From the NCBI RefSeq assembly GCF_030553055.1, contig NZ_CP130713.1:3162001-3226000 (forward strand): a DNA stretch of 64,000 nucleotides. The letters run 5' to 3'. The position numbers and the translations under genes are program-made. The notes under the pieces were generated by a model. It did no database searches, was not told the origin of the DNA, and was given only the letters and a program-made list of their open reading frames with translations. Shown in pieces: positions 7,311 to 18,649 of the stretch (positions are counted from its first letter, which is position 1; the number at the start of each line of letters is the position of its first letter). This DNA is from Streptomyces sp. XD-27. GTDB taxonomy: Bacteria; Actinomycetota; Actinomycetes; Streptomycetales; Streptomycetaceae.

Positions 7311-7855
7311 TCCTCGCCCTCCCCGGTCCCCGGCGCCTCCGCGCAGGGGGTGACGCACGGGCCCTTGCGCCACCACTCCGGCAGCATCGCGATGGCCTCG
7401 TCGCCCAGCGGGTTCACGCCGGGGCCGGCGGCCAGGGAGTGGCCGACCAGGACGTGCAGGCACTTCACCCGGTCCGGCATGCCGCCCGCGCTGGGGAAGC
7501 CCTCCAGCACCTCGATGGCGTCGCGCCGGGCGATGTAGTCCTCGTGGGCGGCGCGGTAGGCGGCGGCCAGCTCGGGGTCCGTGCCGAGCCGCTCCGTCAT
7601 CTCCTTCATCACGCCCTCGGCCTCCAGGGTGCCGATGGCGGACGCGGCGCGCGGGCAGGTCAGGTAGTACAGCGTCGGGAAGGGCGTGCCGTCCTCCAGA
7701 CGGGGCGCCGTCTCGACGACGTCGGGGTTGCCGCACGGGCACCGGTGCGCGATGGCGCGCAGGCCGCGCGGCGGGCGGCCGAGCTGCTCCTTGAAGGCGG
7801 CGATGTCCGCGTCGGTGGGCGGGGTGGGCTCCGTCTGCGGAGGGGGCGTGTCCAT
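7307..7855 (-). CDS. DUF501 family protein
   Basis: A 182-residue protein typical of the DUF501 family found next to ppx and the FtsB-like gene across Actinobacteria. The N-terminus is a short Pro/Thr-rich tail (MDTPPPQTEPTPPTDADIAA). The conserved domain follows (FKEQLGRPPRGLRAIAHRCP) with a cluster of Cys residues (HRCPCGNPDV, YLTCPRAAS, KCLHVLVGH, CVTPC) suggestive of metal binding. Its function is not established. The order ftsB-DUF501-ppx and the overlap with the ppx start indicate one operon. Confidence 0.88.
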   Translation of the reverse strand: MDTPPPQTEPTPPTDADIAAFKEQLGRPPRGLRAIAHRCPCGNPDVVETAPRLEDGTPFPTLYYLTCPRAASAIGTLEAEGVMKEMTERLGTDPELAAAYRAAHEDYIARRDAIEVLEGFPSAGGMPDRVKCLHVLVGHSLAAGPGVNPLGDEAIAMLPEWWRKGPCVTPCAEAPGTGEGEE

Positions 7856-7943
7856 GAGTGGCGGATTCTCTTCGGTGTGGGTGGTGGAATGGGGCTGCCG
7901 GGCGGGCCCCGGGAGCTGCTGTGGTGGCCTGAGGCGGGGCGGG

Positions 7944-8411
7944 TCAGTGGCGGGCGGACGCGTCCGCCGTGTCCACGCCGTCCCACAGGTTGCGGTACCA
8001 CGGGCGGTTCGCGGCCGCGCTGTGGTCGGAGATGCGGTCGTCGTCCTGCGCGTCGCCGGCCACGCTGAAACCCGTCTCCCCCGGCCGTACGTAGTGCAGC
8101 CGCTCGCGCGCCAGCCGTTCGATGTACGCGGGGTCCTGCAGCCGCGCCTTCTCCTCGCGCAGCCGCTTCTCGTCGTCGCGCGCCTGCTGGGCCTGGCGCC
8201 GCTGATCGGCGATCTCCGCGCGCTGGGAGATGTACTGGCGCATCGGATAGGCCAGCGCGATGACCAGGGAGCAGACGACCAGGGCCAGCATCGCCGCGCG
8301 GCCGGTGAGGCGGTTGCGGCGGCCGCGCGCACGGTAGACGCGGGCCGCGGCCTGCTCGCCGAGCGTCTTGAGCCTGGTCGCGGTGGAGAACCGGTCCCGG
8401 TCCCCGGCCAT
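7944..8411 (-). CDS. Septum formation initiator family protein (FtsB/DivIC-like)
   Basis: A 155-residue bitopic membrane protein. An N-terminal basic cytoplasmic tail (residues 1-38) precedes one transmembrane helix (AAMLALVVCSLVIALAYPMR). A coiled coil rich in Glu, Arg and Gln follows (ISQRAEIADQRRQAQQARDD, DEKRLREEKARLQDPAYIER) with the family signature ARERLHYVRPGETGF. FtsB/DivIC proteins bind FtsL and FtsQ in the divisome. In Streptomyces they act in sporulation septation rather than in vegetative growth. The gene is placed directly downstream of eno, as in other actinomycetes. Confidence 0.9.
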   Translation of the reverse strand: MAGDRDRFSTATRLKTLGEQAAARVYRARGRRNRLTGRAAMLALVVCSLVIALAYPMRQYISQRAEIADQRRQAQQARDDEKRLREEKARLQDPAYIERLARERLHYVRPGETGFSVAGDAQDDDRISDHSAAANRPWYRNLWDGVDTADASARH

Positions 8412-8490
8412 GTCCGCCTCCCCTGCCTGCGTGACTACGTGCGTACGTCCCCGCCCACGGTACGGGACCGGGAACGGGGACGTACGTACG

Positions 8491-10998
<2,508 letters not shown>

Positions 10999-11058
10999 TC
11001 AAACCCCAACATCCGTGGAAACTCAGCCGTGTTTGCGCCCAGGGAACCACTATCTCCG

Positions 11059-11076
11059 CAGGTCAGACGTGACCTG
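11059..11076. promoter_or_regulatory. Inverted repeat upstream of the rpfA riboswitch
   Basis: CAGGTCA and TGACCTG form a perfect 7-bp inverted repeat around GACG, in the part of the rpfA upstream region that should hold its promoter. It could be an operator for a dimeric regulator. It does not fit the GTG-N6-GNCAC pattern that I recall for Streptomyces Crp. Apart from this and the riboswitch, the 10743-11159 gap shows no gene. Confidence 0.35.
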
Positions 11077-11159
11077 TTAAGGCCGGATAAGGCGGACACA
11101 CCCGTCAATGCGAAGAGACTCATGTCTCATTTTCGGCACGGCGGGCGAGATGCCCCGAA

Positions 11160-12263
11160 CTAGCGTTCGCCGCCGTCCAGGACAAGGCGCTGACCTGGGT
11201 GGATGAGGTCCGGGTCGGTGCCCACGAGGCTCTCGTTGGCCTCGTAGAGCGCGGGCCAGCCCCCGGGGACGTCATGCTCGGCCGCGATGGCCGACAGGCT
11301 GTCACCGGAGCGCACCGTGTAGCGCTTCGGGCCGTCGCCCGCGGGGTTCGCGCCGCGGTCGCGGTCACCGCGCGAGGCGTGCCGCCCGCCGCGCCGCTCG
11401 CCGTCGTCGGCGCGGTCGTCCGGGGCGCCGCGGTGCCTGCCGCTGCCGGGCTCCGGCGTACGTCCGGCGTCCGGGGACGGGGCCTTGCCGTCGCCCTTGC
11501 TCTCGTCCCCGCCGTCACCCTTGCCGTCGTCCGTACGGCCGTCCGCGGGGTCTTCCGACGGCTTGGGCGCGGAGTCGGAGTCCCGCTCCGGGTCCTTGCC
11601 GTCCGCACGGTCCGTGGAGCCCTTCCCGTCCTCGTCGGCCTTGTCGCCCTTCTCACCGTCAGCGTCCTTGTCGCCCTTGCCGTCCTCGGGCGCCTTGCCG
11701 TCTGCGTCGCCATCCGTACGGTCGCGGTCCGCATCCGACGTGTCGTCGGAGCCGGAGTCGGAATCGGGCTTCTCGGTGGACGTGTCCTCGTCGGCGGGCT
11801 TCGTCGAGTCGGCGTCGCCGCCGTCCGGCTCCTCCGCCCCGGATCTGGGCGGCTCGGTGCTGCCGGGGTTCACCTCGGGCGCGTCGCCCCCGTCCTTGAG
11901 CCCGGCGTTCAGCGCGCAACCGGGCCAGGCCTGCGGCCCGCGGTCGGCCAGGATCGACTCGGCGACCGATATCTGCTGCGAGCGGCTGGCGAGATCGGGG
12001 CGCGGGGCGTAGGACGTGCCGCCGTAGCTCTTCCACATGTCGAGGGTGAGCTGGAGGCCGCCGTAGAAGCCGTTGCCCGCGTTGGCGCTCCACATGCCGC
12101 CGCTCTCGCATTCGGCGACCCGGTCCCACGTGGCCGTGTCGGCGGCGTGTGCGCCGGTGGCTCCCAGGAGGGGAAGCGCGATGCTCGCGCCGGTCACCCC
12201 CGCCGCGACGACGATGGCCGGAGCCTGACGGGGGCGGCGGTGCCTACCGTTCCCGGAGCGCAT
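11160..12263 (-). CDS. Second Rpf-LysM cell-wall hydrolase with long acidic linker
   Basis: A 367-residue secreted protein sharing the rpfA architecture. The signal peptide (cleavage near GAHA) is followed by an Rpf domain (about residues 41-117; catalytic Glu in RVAECESGGMWSANAGNGFY, WPGCALNAG) and a C-terminal LysM (KRYTVRSGDSLSAIAAEHDV to HPGQRLVLDGGER). The two domains are separated by about 190 residues of Asp/Gly/Lys/Glu-rich, almost certainly disordered sequence with repeats such as GKGDKDADGEKGDKADEDGK. The ATG at 12263 has GAGAGGT upstream; longer in-frame starts lack signal-peptide logic. It lies upstream of rpfA on the same strand but has no riboswitch. It probably corresponds to S. 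coelicolor rpfC. Confidence 0.88.
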   Translation of the reverse strand: MRSGNGRHRRPRQAPAIVVAAGVTGASIALPLLGATGAHAADTATWDRVAECESGGMWSANAGNGFYGGLQLTLDMWKSYGGTSYAPRPDLASRSQQISVAESILADRGPQAWPGCALNAGLKDGGDAPEVNPGSTEPPRSGAEEPDGGDADSTKPADEDTSTEKPDSDSGSDDTSDADRDRTDGDADGKAPEDGKGDKDADGEKGDKADEDGKGSTDRADGKDPERDSDSAPKPSEDPADGRTDDGKGDGGDESKGDGKAPSPDAGRTPEPGSGRHRGAPDDRADDGERRGGRHASRGDRDRGANPAGDGPKRYTVRSGDSLSAIAAEHDVPGGWPALYEANESLVGTDPDLIHPGQRLVLDGGER

Positions 12264-12376
12264 GCGGTTACCTCTCGTAGTGGCGGCTGAGTTGAGGCTG
12301 AAAGATAATCCGGCCGCCCACGAGTCACAAGCCGATGTAGCGGAGGTCACGCCCCGATCACGGTGCTGATCGTCCG

Positions 12377-13666
12377 TCAACTTCCTTCTGGGGTGAAGGT
12401 TACGGGGAGTGTGCGCAGCCCTCTCATAATGAGCCCGCCGCGCCAGCGCAAATCGGACGGATCGCCGTCGAGCGCAAGGTCCGGGAGGCGGCGCAGCAGG
12501 GTGGCGAGGGCGGTCCGCGCCTCCAGCCGGGCCAGCGGCGCGCCGAGGCAGTAGTGGATGCCGTGGCCGTAGCCGAGGTGCTGGTTGTCGGCGCGCGCCA
12601 GGTCCAGGATGTCCGGCCGTTCGAAGCGCTCGGGATCGCGGTCGGCGGCGGCCAGGACGACCAGGACGGGGTCGCCTTCGGCGATGCGCTGCCCGCCGAG
12701 GGTCAGCGGCTCGGTGGCGAACCGCCAGGTGGCGATCTCCACGGGGCCGTCGTAGCGCAGCAACTCCTCGACCGCGGTGGCGAGCAGGGCCTCGTCGCCG
12801 TCGGCCAGCGCGGCCTGGAAGCGCTTGCGCTGCGCCGGGTGGCGCAGCAGGGCGTAGGTGCCGTTGCCGATGAGGTTGACCGTGGTCTCGAAACCGGCGA
12901 ACAGGAGGATGAAGGCCATGGCCGCGGCCTCGTTCTCGGTGAGGTGCTCGCCGTGGTCGCTGGCCCGGATCAGCCCGGAGATCAGGTCGTCGGCCCCGTC
13001 CTGGCGCAGCGACTCCCGCTTGCGGTGGATCAGTTCGGCCAGGTACGTCCGCATCTTCTTCACCGACCGGGCGACGCCGCCGCGCGGCCCGCCGCCGTGC
13101 CGGATCATCATCCCCGCCCAGTCGCGGAAGTCGTCCTGGTCCTCGGGCGGTACGCCCAGCATGTCGCAGATGGCATAGATGGGCAGTGGGAAGGCGAACT
13201 CGTGGATGAGGTCGGCCTCGCCGCGCGCCGCGAAACCGTCGATGAGCCGGTCGGTCAGGTCCTGGACGCGCGGGGCGAACTCCGCCACACGGCGCGGCGT
13301 GAACGCCTTCGACACCAGCCGCCGCAGCCGGGTGTGGTCCGGCGGATCGATGTTGAGCAGATGCGTCATGAGGCCCGCGCTGCGCTCGCCCGGGATGCCG
13401 ACCTTCCCCTTGCCGTGGGCGTTCTCGCTGTGGTGGACGGGGTTCTTCGACAGCCGGGTGTCGGCGAGCGCCTGCCGCGCGTCGGCGTACCGCGTCACCA
13501 GCCAGGCCTCGACCCCGCTGGGCAGGGCGGTCCGGTGCACGGGGGCGTGCTCGCGCAGCCAGGCGTACGCCGGGTAGGGGTCGGTGGCGAACTCCCAGGT
13601 GAACAGGGGCGGCGGGGCGGGCACGGGGCAGAGCCGGTCAGGTACGGGGGAAAGCTGGTCAGGCAC
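12377..13666 (-). CDS. Cytochrome P450 (CYP107U1-like)
   Basis: A 429-residue bacterial class I P450. Key elements are the I-helix FILLFAGFETTVNLIGNGTY (AGFET oxygen-activation motif), the ExxR pair in EELLRYDG, and the heme loop LGYGHGIHYCLGAPLARLEA with the thiolate ligand at Cys373. The GTG at 13666 is the likely start; longer in-frame starts would run into a 30-bp repeat array. The gene directly beyond rpfC in S. coelicolor is CYP107U1, reported to be needed for normal sporulation. The same position supports that identity, but the substrate is unknown. Redox partners are not encoded nearby. Confidence 0.88.
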   Translation of the reverse strand: MPDQLSPVPDRLCPVPAPPPLFTWEFATDPYPAYAWLREHAPVHRTALPSGVEAWLVTRYADARQALADTRLSKNPVHHSENAHGKGKVGIPGERSAGLMTHLLNIDPPDHTRLRRLVSKAFTPRRVAEFAPRVQDLTDRLIDGFAARGEADLIHEFAFPLPIYAICDMLGVPPEDQDDFRDWAGMMIRHGGGPRGGVARSVKKMRTYLAELIHRKRESLRQDGADDLISGLIRASDHGEHLTENEAAAMAFILLFAGFETTVNLIGNGTYALLRHPAQRKRFQAALADGDEALLATAVEELLRYDGPVEIATWRFATEPLTLGGQRIAEGDPVLVVLAAADRDPERFERPDILDLARADNQHLGYGHGIHYCLGAPLARLEARTALATLLRRLPDLALDGDPSDLRWRGGLIMRGLRTLPVTFTPEGS

Positions 13667-13700
13667 GTCGCGACCGTATCGCGTGGGCCGAGCCGCCCCT

Positions 13701-13842
13701 CCGGCCGACCGCCGCCCGTAGGCCGCAGCTCCGGCCGACCGTCGCCCGTGGGCCACAGCTCCGGCACGCCTTCACGCGCGGGCCGCAGCTCCGGCCGGCC
13801 GTCGCCCGTGGGCCGCAGCTCCGGCCGACCTTCACACGTGGG
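13701..13842. repeat. 30-bp tandem repeat array upstream of the P450 gene
   Basis: Units begin at 13701, 13731, 13761, 13791 and 13821, each close to CCGGCCGACCGTCGCCCGTG followed by GGCCGCAGCT. The last unit is cut short near 13842, and a more diverged unit may precede at 13671. The array lies between the P450 start and the end of the DUF6479 gene. Thirty bases is ten codons, so all frames stay open, but no protein is expected. Confidence 0.85.
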
Positions 13843-13971
13843 CCTCCTTCACATGTGGGCCTCGCCTCGGACCGGTCTTCATCCCCGGCCGCCGCTCAGC
13901 GGCAGCCGGTCGTCGCGGCGACAACAGGCCGCGGTGGTGGCGGGCCGTGGCGGCGGGCCGTGGCGGCCCGG

Positions 13972-14385
13972 TCAGCCGGTGCCCCACGAGCCGCTGCGTC
14001 CCGACGTCCACTTCGGCGGCGGCTCGTCGGTGTCCGACGGCTGGCTGCCGAAGTTCCCGAACTCGTACGGCATGTGCCGCACACCGTCGTGCGGGACCTC
14101 CATCGGCTTGCGGCGCTGCGTCTTCACCTCGGTCGGATGCGAGTCCTGATGCCCGGGCCCGTGGTCCGGCGACGTCAGCCGACCGCTCTCGTACTCCGGC
14201 TCCGTCTCCCAGGCGCCGGAGCGCGGCTGCGGCTCCTGAGAGGGCGGGAGCTCCTTGTTCCTCACCCTGATGCCGAGCCACACGGCCAGGATGAGGCCGA
14301 CGACGATGCCGATCCCCGCGACGAGCGGGCCGATGCCGACCAGATGGTCTCGGGCCGCGAGCGGAACAGTGCTGTATGTGCCCAT
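13972..14385 (-). CDS. DUF6479 family small membrane protein
   Basis: A 137-residue protein with one N-terminal transmembrane segment (LVGIGPLVAGIGIVVGLILA, running into VWLGIRVRNKELPP). A Pro/Ser/Glu-rich hydrophilic tail follows (SQEPQPRSGAWETEPEYESG, EFGNFGSQPSDTDEPPPKWT). This is the layout of DUF6479 proteins, which are common and multiply represented in Streptomyces. No function is established. It reads leftward, between mazG and the P450, and appears to be an independent gene. Confidence 0.8.
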   Translation of the reverse strand: MGTYSTVPLAARDHLVGIGPLVAGIGIVVGLILAVWLGIRVRNKELPPSQEPQPRSGAWETEPEYESGRLTSPDHGPGHQDSHPTEVKTQRRKPMEVPHDGVRHMPYEFGNFGSQPSDTDEPPPKWTSGRSGSWGTG

Positions 14386-14433
14386 ATGTTCTTCATACCC
14401 CTATTGGGGCCCTCGCGCGAGGGTTGACCGAGG

Positions 14434-15462
14434 TCAGACCGCGGACTCCCCCGCCGGCCCAGCGGACTCCCCCGCCGGCCCGGCGGCCTCCACCGCGGCC
14501 TCCGCGGCGCGGATCGCGTCCCGGTAGGTCCGGGCCGCCGCCCGCAGCGCCGTCTCCGGCTCCACCCCCTCCGCCTCGGCCCGCACCGCGAGGGCCAGCA
14601 GCTCGTAGCCCGGTCCCTGACCTGCGGGGACCGGCACCTGGAGTCCGGCGGTACGCGCCCGGGAGGCCAGCTTGGCGGCCAGCGCGAGGGCGGGCTGCCC
14701 GAGCGGCACCCCGTCGGTGACCGAGGTGCGCTGCTTCTCGATCGCCTTCGTACGCAGCCAGTGCGCCTTGACCTCGTCGGCGGTCTCGGCGGTCTCCTCG
14801 CCGAAGACATGCGGGTGGCGGTGGATGAGCTTGTCCACGATGCCGCCCGCCACGTCGTCGATGGAGAACGGCTCGTCCGGGTCGTCCTGCGCGATCCGGG
14901 CGTGGAAGACGACCTGGAGCAGCACGTCGCCGAGCTCCTCGCGGAGCGCCTCGCGATCGCCCGCCTCTATGGCCTCGACGAGTTCGTACGCCTCCTCGAT
15001 GCCGTACTTCACCAGCTCGGCGTTGGTGCGCTCGCCGCTCCAGGGGCATTCGGCGCGAATCCGGTCCATGACCTGGACGAGGTCGAGCAGGCGCGCGCCG
15101 GGCAGGTCGTAGGAGCCGGGCAGCAGCTCCAGGTCGGGCATCTGCTCACGACCGGAGCCGGCCATCCGGGCCAGGCCGTCGGTGAGCGCGGACTCGCCGT
15201 CCGCCGAGGAGATCACGACGGCCGTGCGGCCGCCGTCGGCGCAGAACTCCACCAGTTCACGGGCGGCGGGTTCGGCCCGTTCGACCTCGATGCCCGCCTC
15301 CCGCAGATACGGCAGCTGGGGGTGGTCGAGGTCGGCGCACAGGACGCGGTCGGCGGCGCGCAGCGCCTGCCAGGCGGGCCAGGACAGCAGGCCGGGCGCG
15401 ACGCGGTGGCTGGTGGTGAGCAGGACCAGGCGGCCGGGGCCGCTGAGGCGGGGAACGTTCAC
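14434..15462 (-). CDS. mazG: Nucleoside triphosphate pyrophosphohydrolase MazG
   Basis: A 342-residue house-cleaning enzyme that hydrolyses (d)NTPs to monophosphates. The GTG start (VNVPRLSGPGRLVLLTTSHR) begins an N-terminal domain of about 120 residues resembling the tetrapyrrole-methylase-like half of long MazG proteins, though shortened. The catalytic MazG helix bundle follows: QVMDRIRAECPW, the EExxE motif in KYGIEEAYELVEAIEAGDRE, ALREELGDVLLQVVFHARIA, and HRHPHVFGEE. The C-terminus ends in a short Ala/Gly/Pro tail with a duplicated GPAGESA. Upstream, toward the collagenase, a palindromic GCATATGC (15551-15558) is seen. Confidence 0.92.
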   Translation of the reverse strand: MNVPRLSGPGRLVLLTTSHRVAPGLLSWPAWQALRAADRVLCADLDHPQLPYLREAGIEVERAEPAARELVEFCADGGRTAVVISSADGESALTDGLARMAGSGREQMPDLELLPGSYDLPGARLLDLVQVMDRIRAECPWSGERTNAELVKYGIEEAYELVEAIEAGDREALREELGDVLLQVVFHARIAQDDPDEPFSIDDVAGGIVDKLIHRHPHVFGEETAETADEVKAHWLRTKAIEKQRTSVTDGVPLGQPALALAAKLASRARTAGLQVPVPAGQGPGYELLALAVRAEAEGVEPETALRAAARTYRDAIRAAEAAVEAAGPAGESAGPAGESAV

Positions 15463-15718
15463 GCTTCGAACGTAGCGCAGCGCCGTCCCCGACCCGCCCC
15501 GCGCACCCTCGCGCCGCGGCTCCGACCCCGTCGCCGACACCCGTCAGTTCGCATATGCAAATTCGCCGTGCGGCCCCGACTACTGACGCGTAACCCTTCC
15601 ATTGTGATGTGACGTGTGAAATTTTACCTCTGGACACCTCCCACACGTGTCCATGTCAACAACACCCCCCATCTCGTTCTCACCCCCCACGGGAGAGCAA
15701 CAACACGGGAGAGCAACC

Positions 15719-17728
15719 ATGCGATTGCCTTCGGCACGCAAAAAGGCGAGGTCGCTCGCGGCCCTCGCGCTGGCGCTCGGCGTCAGCGGCGGTCTGATCG
15801 CCGCCCAAGGGCACGCCACCCCGCCCAAGGACTCCGGCCGACCCGGCACCCCCATATCCGCCGGGCCGTCCGCCGACGGACCGGGCCCCCTGGCCCAGCT
15901 GGGCGCCGTCCCGGACGCCGGCGGCCACGGGCACGATCACGGGCACGTGGACGCGCGGGCGCCGAAGCCCGCCGACCGCCCCCCGTTGACCGTCTCCAAC
16001 GACGCCCAGCGGGTCGACTACAACCTGCACAGCAAGCCCACCCCGCGCAAGCGCCCCTCCATGCGGCAGCAGAAGTCGGCGCGCGCCGCCGCTGCCGAGT
16101 GCAACGTCAGCGACTTCACCTCGAACACCGGCAGTGCCCTGGTCGAGAAGATCAAGGGTGCGACCACCGAGTGCATCAACACCCTGTTCAGCCTGACCGG
16201 TTCCGACGCCCGCGGCGCGTTCCGCGAGGAGCAGATGGTCACGGTCGCCGACGCCCTGCGCGAAGGGTCCGCCTCCTACCCCGGTGACGGCTCCACCGGC
16301 ATGCCGCAGATCGTGCTGTTCCTGCGCGCCGGGTACTACGTCGCGTGGAACCACCAGGACGACGTCGGCGAGTACGGACCCGAGCTGCGCAGCGCCATCC
16401 AGGGCGGGCTCGACGCCTTCTTCGAGTCGGAGCACTCGCACGACGTGACCGACGCCAACGGCGAGACGCTCGCCGAGGCCGTCACCCTGATCGACAGCGC
16501 GTCGGAGAACGCCCGCTACCTGCCGATCGTCAAGCGGATGCTGGAGGGCTACGACAGCAGCTACGACAGCTCCTACTGGATGGTCACCGCGGTCAACAAC
16601 GCCTACAGCGTGCTCTTCCGCGGCCACCAGATGCCGGAGTTCGTGACCGCGGTGGAGGGCGACCCGACCGTCCTCACCACGCTGTCCGACTTCGCCCTCA
16701 ACCACCTCGACCTGCTCGGCGGCAAGCAGAGCTACCTTGCCTCCAACGCCGGGCGTGAGCTGGCCCGGTTCCTGCGCCACGACTCCCTGCGCGACAAGGT
16801 CCGGCCCATGGCCAAGGAGCTGCTCGGCAAGAGCAGCATCACCGGGCGCACGGCCCCGCTGTGGGTCGGCATCGCCGAGATGACCGAGGAGTACGACAAG
16901 GACAACTGCGAGGACTACGGCACCTGCAACCTCAAGGAACGCCTGATCAAGGAGGTCCTGCCGGTCCAGCACGACTGCGGCGACGGCATCACCGTCCGGG
17001 CGCAGGAGATCACCGGCGCCCAGCTGGACGAGGCCTGCGACAGCCTCAAGAACCAGAACGAGTTCTTCCACAACATCGCCCGCGACAGCGGACCGGTGGA
17101 AGGCGACCTCAACGACACCATCGAGGTGACCGCCTTCGACTCCAGCACCGACTACAAGACGTACGCCGGGATCATCTACGGCATCGACACCAACAACGGC
17201 GGCATGTACCTGGAGGGCGACCCGACCGCCGAGGACAACCAGCCCCGGTTCATCGCCTACGAGGCGGAGTGGCTGAAGCCGAAGTTCGCGATCTGGAACC
17301 TCAACCACGAGTACACCCACTACCTCGACGGCCGGTTCGACATGTACGGCGACTTCGAGGCGGGTGTCACCACGCCCACCGTGTGGTGGATCGAGGGCTT
17401 CGCCGAGTACGTGTCGTACACCTACCGCAAGGAGAACTACGACAAGGCGATCGAGGAGGCCGGCAAGCACACCTACAAGCTCAGCGAGCTGTGGAACACC
17501 ACCTACGAGAACTCCAACACCACGCGGACCTACCAGTGGGGCTACCTCGCGGTGCGCTTCATGCTGGAGAAGCACCGCTCCGAGGTGGACACCGTGCTCG
17601 GCTCCTACCGCACGGGTGACTGGGAAGGCGCCCGGAGGTATCTGACCGAGTCCATCGGCGACCGCTACGACAGCGAGTTCGACAGCTGGCTGACCGAATG
17701 CGCGGAGGGCGCCTGCAAGGCCGCCTGA
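15719..17728 (+). CDS. Secreted collagenase, peptidase family M9
   Basis: A 669-residue exported zinc protease. A signal peptide (MRLPSARKKARSLAALALAL) and a His-rich propeptide (GGHGHDHGHVDA) precede the M9 activator domain (from about residue 130). The peptidase domain follows, with the zinc site HEYTH (His530, Glu531, His534) and the third ligand Glu559 in WWIEGFAEYVSYTYRKENYD. Many M9 collagenases carry PKD and pre-peptidase C-terminal domains that bind fibrillar collagen. Here the protein stops soon after the catalytic domain, so it may prefer gelatin or peptides. The ATG at 15719 has GGGAGAG upstream. Confidence 0.93.
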   Translation: MRLPSARKKARSLAALALALGVSGGLIAAQGHATPPKDSGRPGTPISAGPSADGPGPLAQLGAVPDAGGHGHDHGHVDARAPKPADRPPLTVSNDAQRVDYNLHSKPTPRKRPSMRQQKSARAAAAECNVSDFTSNTGSALVEKIKGATTECINTLFSLTGSDARGAFREEQMVTVADALREGSASYPGDGSTGMPQIVLFLRAGYYVAWNHQDDVGEYGPELRSAIQGGLDAFFESEHSHDVTDANGETLAEAVTLIDSASENARYLPIVKRMLEGYDSSYDSSYWMVTAVNNAYSVLFRGHQMPEFVTAVEGDPTVLTTLSDFALNHLDLLGGKQSYLASNAGRELARFLRHDSLRDKVRPMAKELLGKSSITGRTAPLWVGIAEMTEEYDKDNCEDYGTCNLKERLIKEVLPVQHDCGDGITVRAQEITGAQLDEACDSLKNQNEFFHNIARDSGPVEGDLNDTIEVTAFDSSTDYKTYAGIIYGIDTNNGGMYLEGDPTAEDNQPRFIAYEAEWLKPKFAIWNLNHEYTHYLDGRFDMYGDFEAGVTTPTVWWIEGFAEYVSYTYRKENYDKAIEEAGKHTYKLSELWNTTYENSNTTRTYQWGYLAVRFMLEKHRSEVDTVLGSYRTGDWEGARRYLTESIGDRYDSEFDSWLTECAEGACKAA

Positions 17729-17746
17729 TCCGACGTCCGACGGGAA

Positions 17747-17775
17747 GGGGCGCCGGGCCTGTGGCCCGGCGCCCC
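17747..17775. terminator. Bidirectional terminator
   Basis: A perfect 13-bp stem, GGGGCGCCGGGCC with GGCCCGGCGCCCC, closes a three-base TGT loop. It sits between the convergent collagenase and SurA-like lipoprotein genes. Confidence 0.85.
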
Positions 17776-17793
17776 TCACGTCTTCCCCTCGTC

Positions 17794-18399
17794 CTACGCC
17801 TCCGTGGCGGCGTGCAGCCACGGCTCCTGGACGAGCCGGGCCGTGCCCTGCGTGTCGTCCCACGAGCCGTACCGCGGGTTGACGTCGATGCGCAGCGCCT
17901 TCGAGGTGGCCGCGAAGGTCTCGTTGACCTTCCGCGGGCCGAGCTTCCGCAGCAGCTCGTCGCGGGTCAGGTCCATCCGGACCTGGTCATCGATCTGGCC
18001 GGGCGCGATGCCCTGCTGGAGGTACAGGGCGCGGACCCGGGCCGGCCCGCCCTCGTGCTCCGCGGCGTCCTTGAGGGCCTTCTGCACCTGGCGCCGCGTG
18101 ACGTGGACGCCGTTGTCCGCGCCCGCGCGCTCGATCACCCGGTACTGGATCATCCGGATCAGCGTGTCCTTGCTCAGCCGCCCGGAGTTGGCGACGAGCT
18201 GGTCGGCCTGCGGGGACTCGCGCTGCGCGTCCCGTACCGTCCGCACCTGGGCCTGGAGCTGCGCGACGGAGATCCGCTCGCCGTCCACGACCGCCGCGGC
18301 ACCGGGGTGTGCGTCACTGCCGCAGGCGGTGAGCAGGGGGGTCGCGAGCAGCAGCGCGGAAGCGGCGGAGACGGACAGTGCGGTGCGGCTTCGGAACAT
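17794..18399 (-). CDS. SurA N-terminal domain lipoprotein
   Basis: A 201-residue lipoprotein. The signal peptide MFRSRTALSVSAASALLLAT ends in the lipobox LLTAC (Cys26). The mature part begins AAAVVDGERISVAQLQAQVR, the typical opening of SurA/PrsA-like chaperone N-domains. It then continues as a helical domain (LVANSGRLSKDTLIRMIQYR, GPARVRALYLQQGIAPGQID). There is no parvulin (PPIase) domain, so it is probably a periplasm-side folding helper rather than an isomerase. In S. coelicolor such a gene lies near mazG and before mfd. Here mfd is not downstream; the next gene is a divergent DUF2079 protein. Confidence 0.85.
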   Translation of the reverse strand: MFRSRTALSVSAASALLLATPLLTACGSDAHPGAAAVVDGERISVAQLQAQVRTVRDAQRESPQADQLVANSGRLSKDTLIRMIQYRVIERAGADNGVHVTRRQVQKALKDAAEHEGGPARVRALYLQQGIAPGQIDDQVRMDLTRDELLRKLGPRKVNETFAATSKALRIDVNPRYGSWDDTQGTARLVQEPWLHAATEA

Positions 18400-18649
18400 T
18401 CGTTGGCCTCCCGGCAGAGATCGTGCGGCGGTGCACGGACCTGGCGTTGATCGATGGTAGGGAGTCGGCGGCCGGGTAGCCACCGCTTCGACAAACGATT
18501 CGCCAGGGCTCGGGTAGCGCGCGGTCAGCCGACCGGAAGCCTCGACCGCCCCTGCAACCATTCGCCCGGTTTCCCGTATCTTTTCGCACTGACGCCCGCA
18601 TCGACCTGACGCCCGCACCGCCGCCCGCACGACATTTCGAGGACCTTGC

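Noticed and set aside
13701..13842. CRISPR array
   Set aside because: Units are contiguous 30-mers with no unique spacers and no cas genes nearby; it is a minisatellite.
15680..17863. Minus-strand 727-codon frame opposite the collagenase
   Set aside because: It is a shadow of the collagenase codons; composition is atypical and it has no ribosome site.
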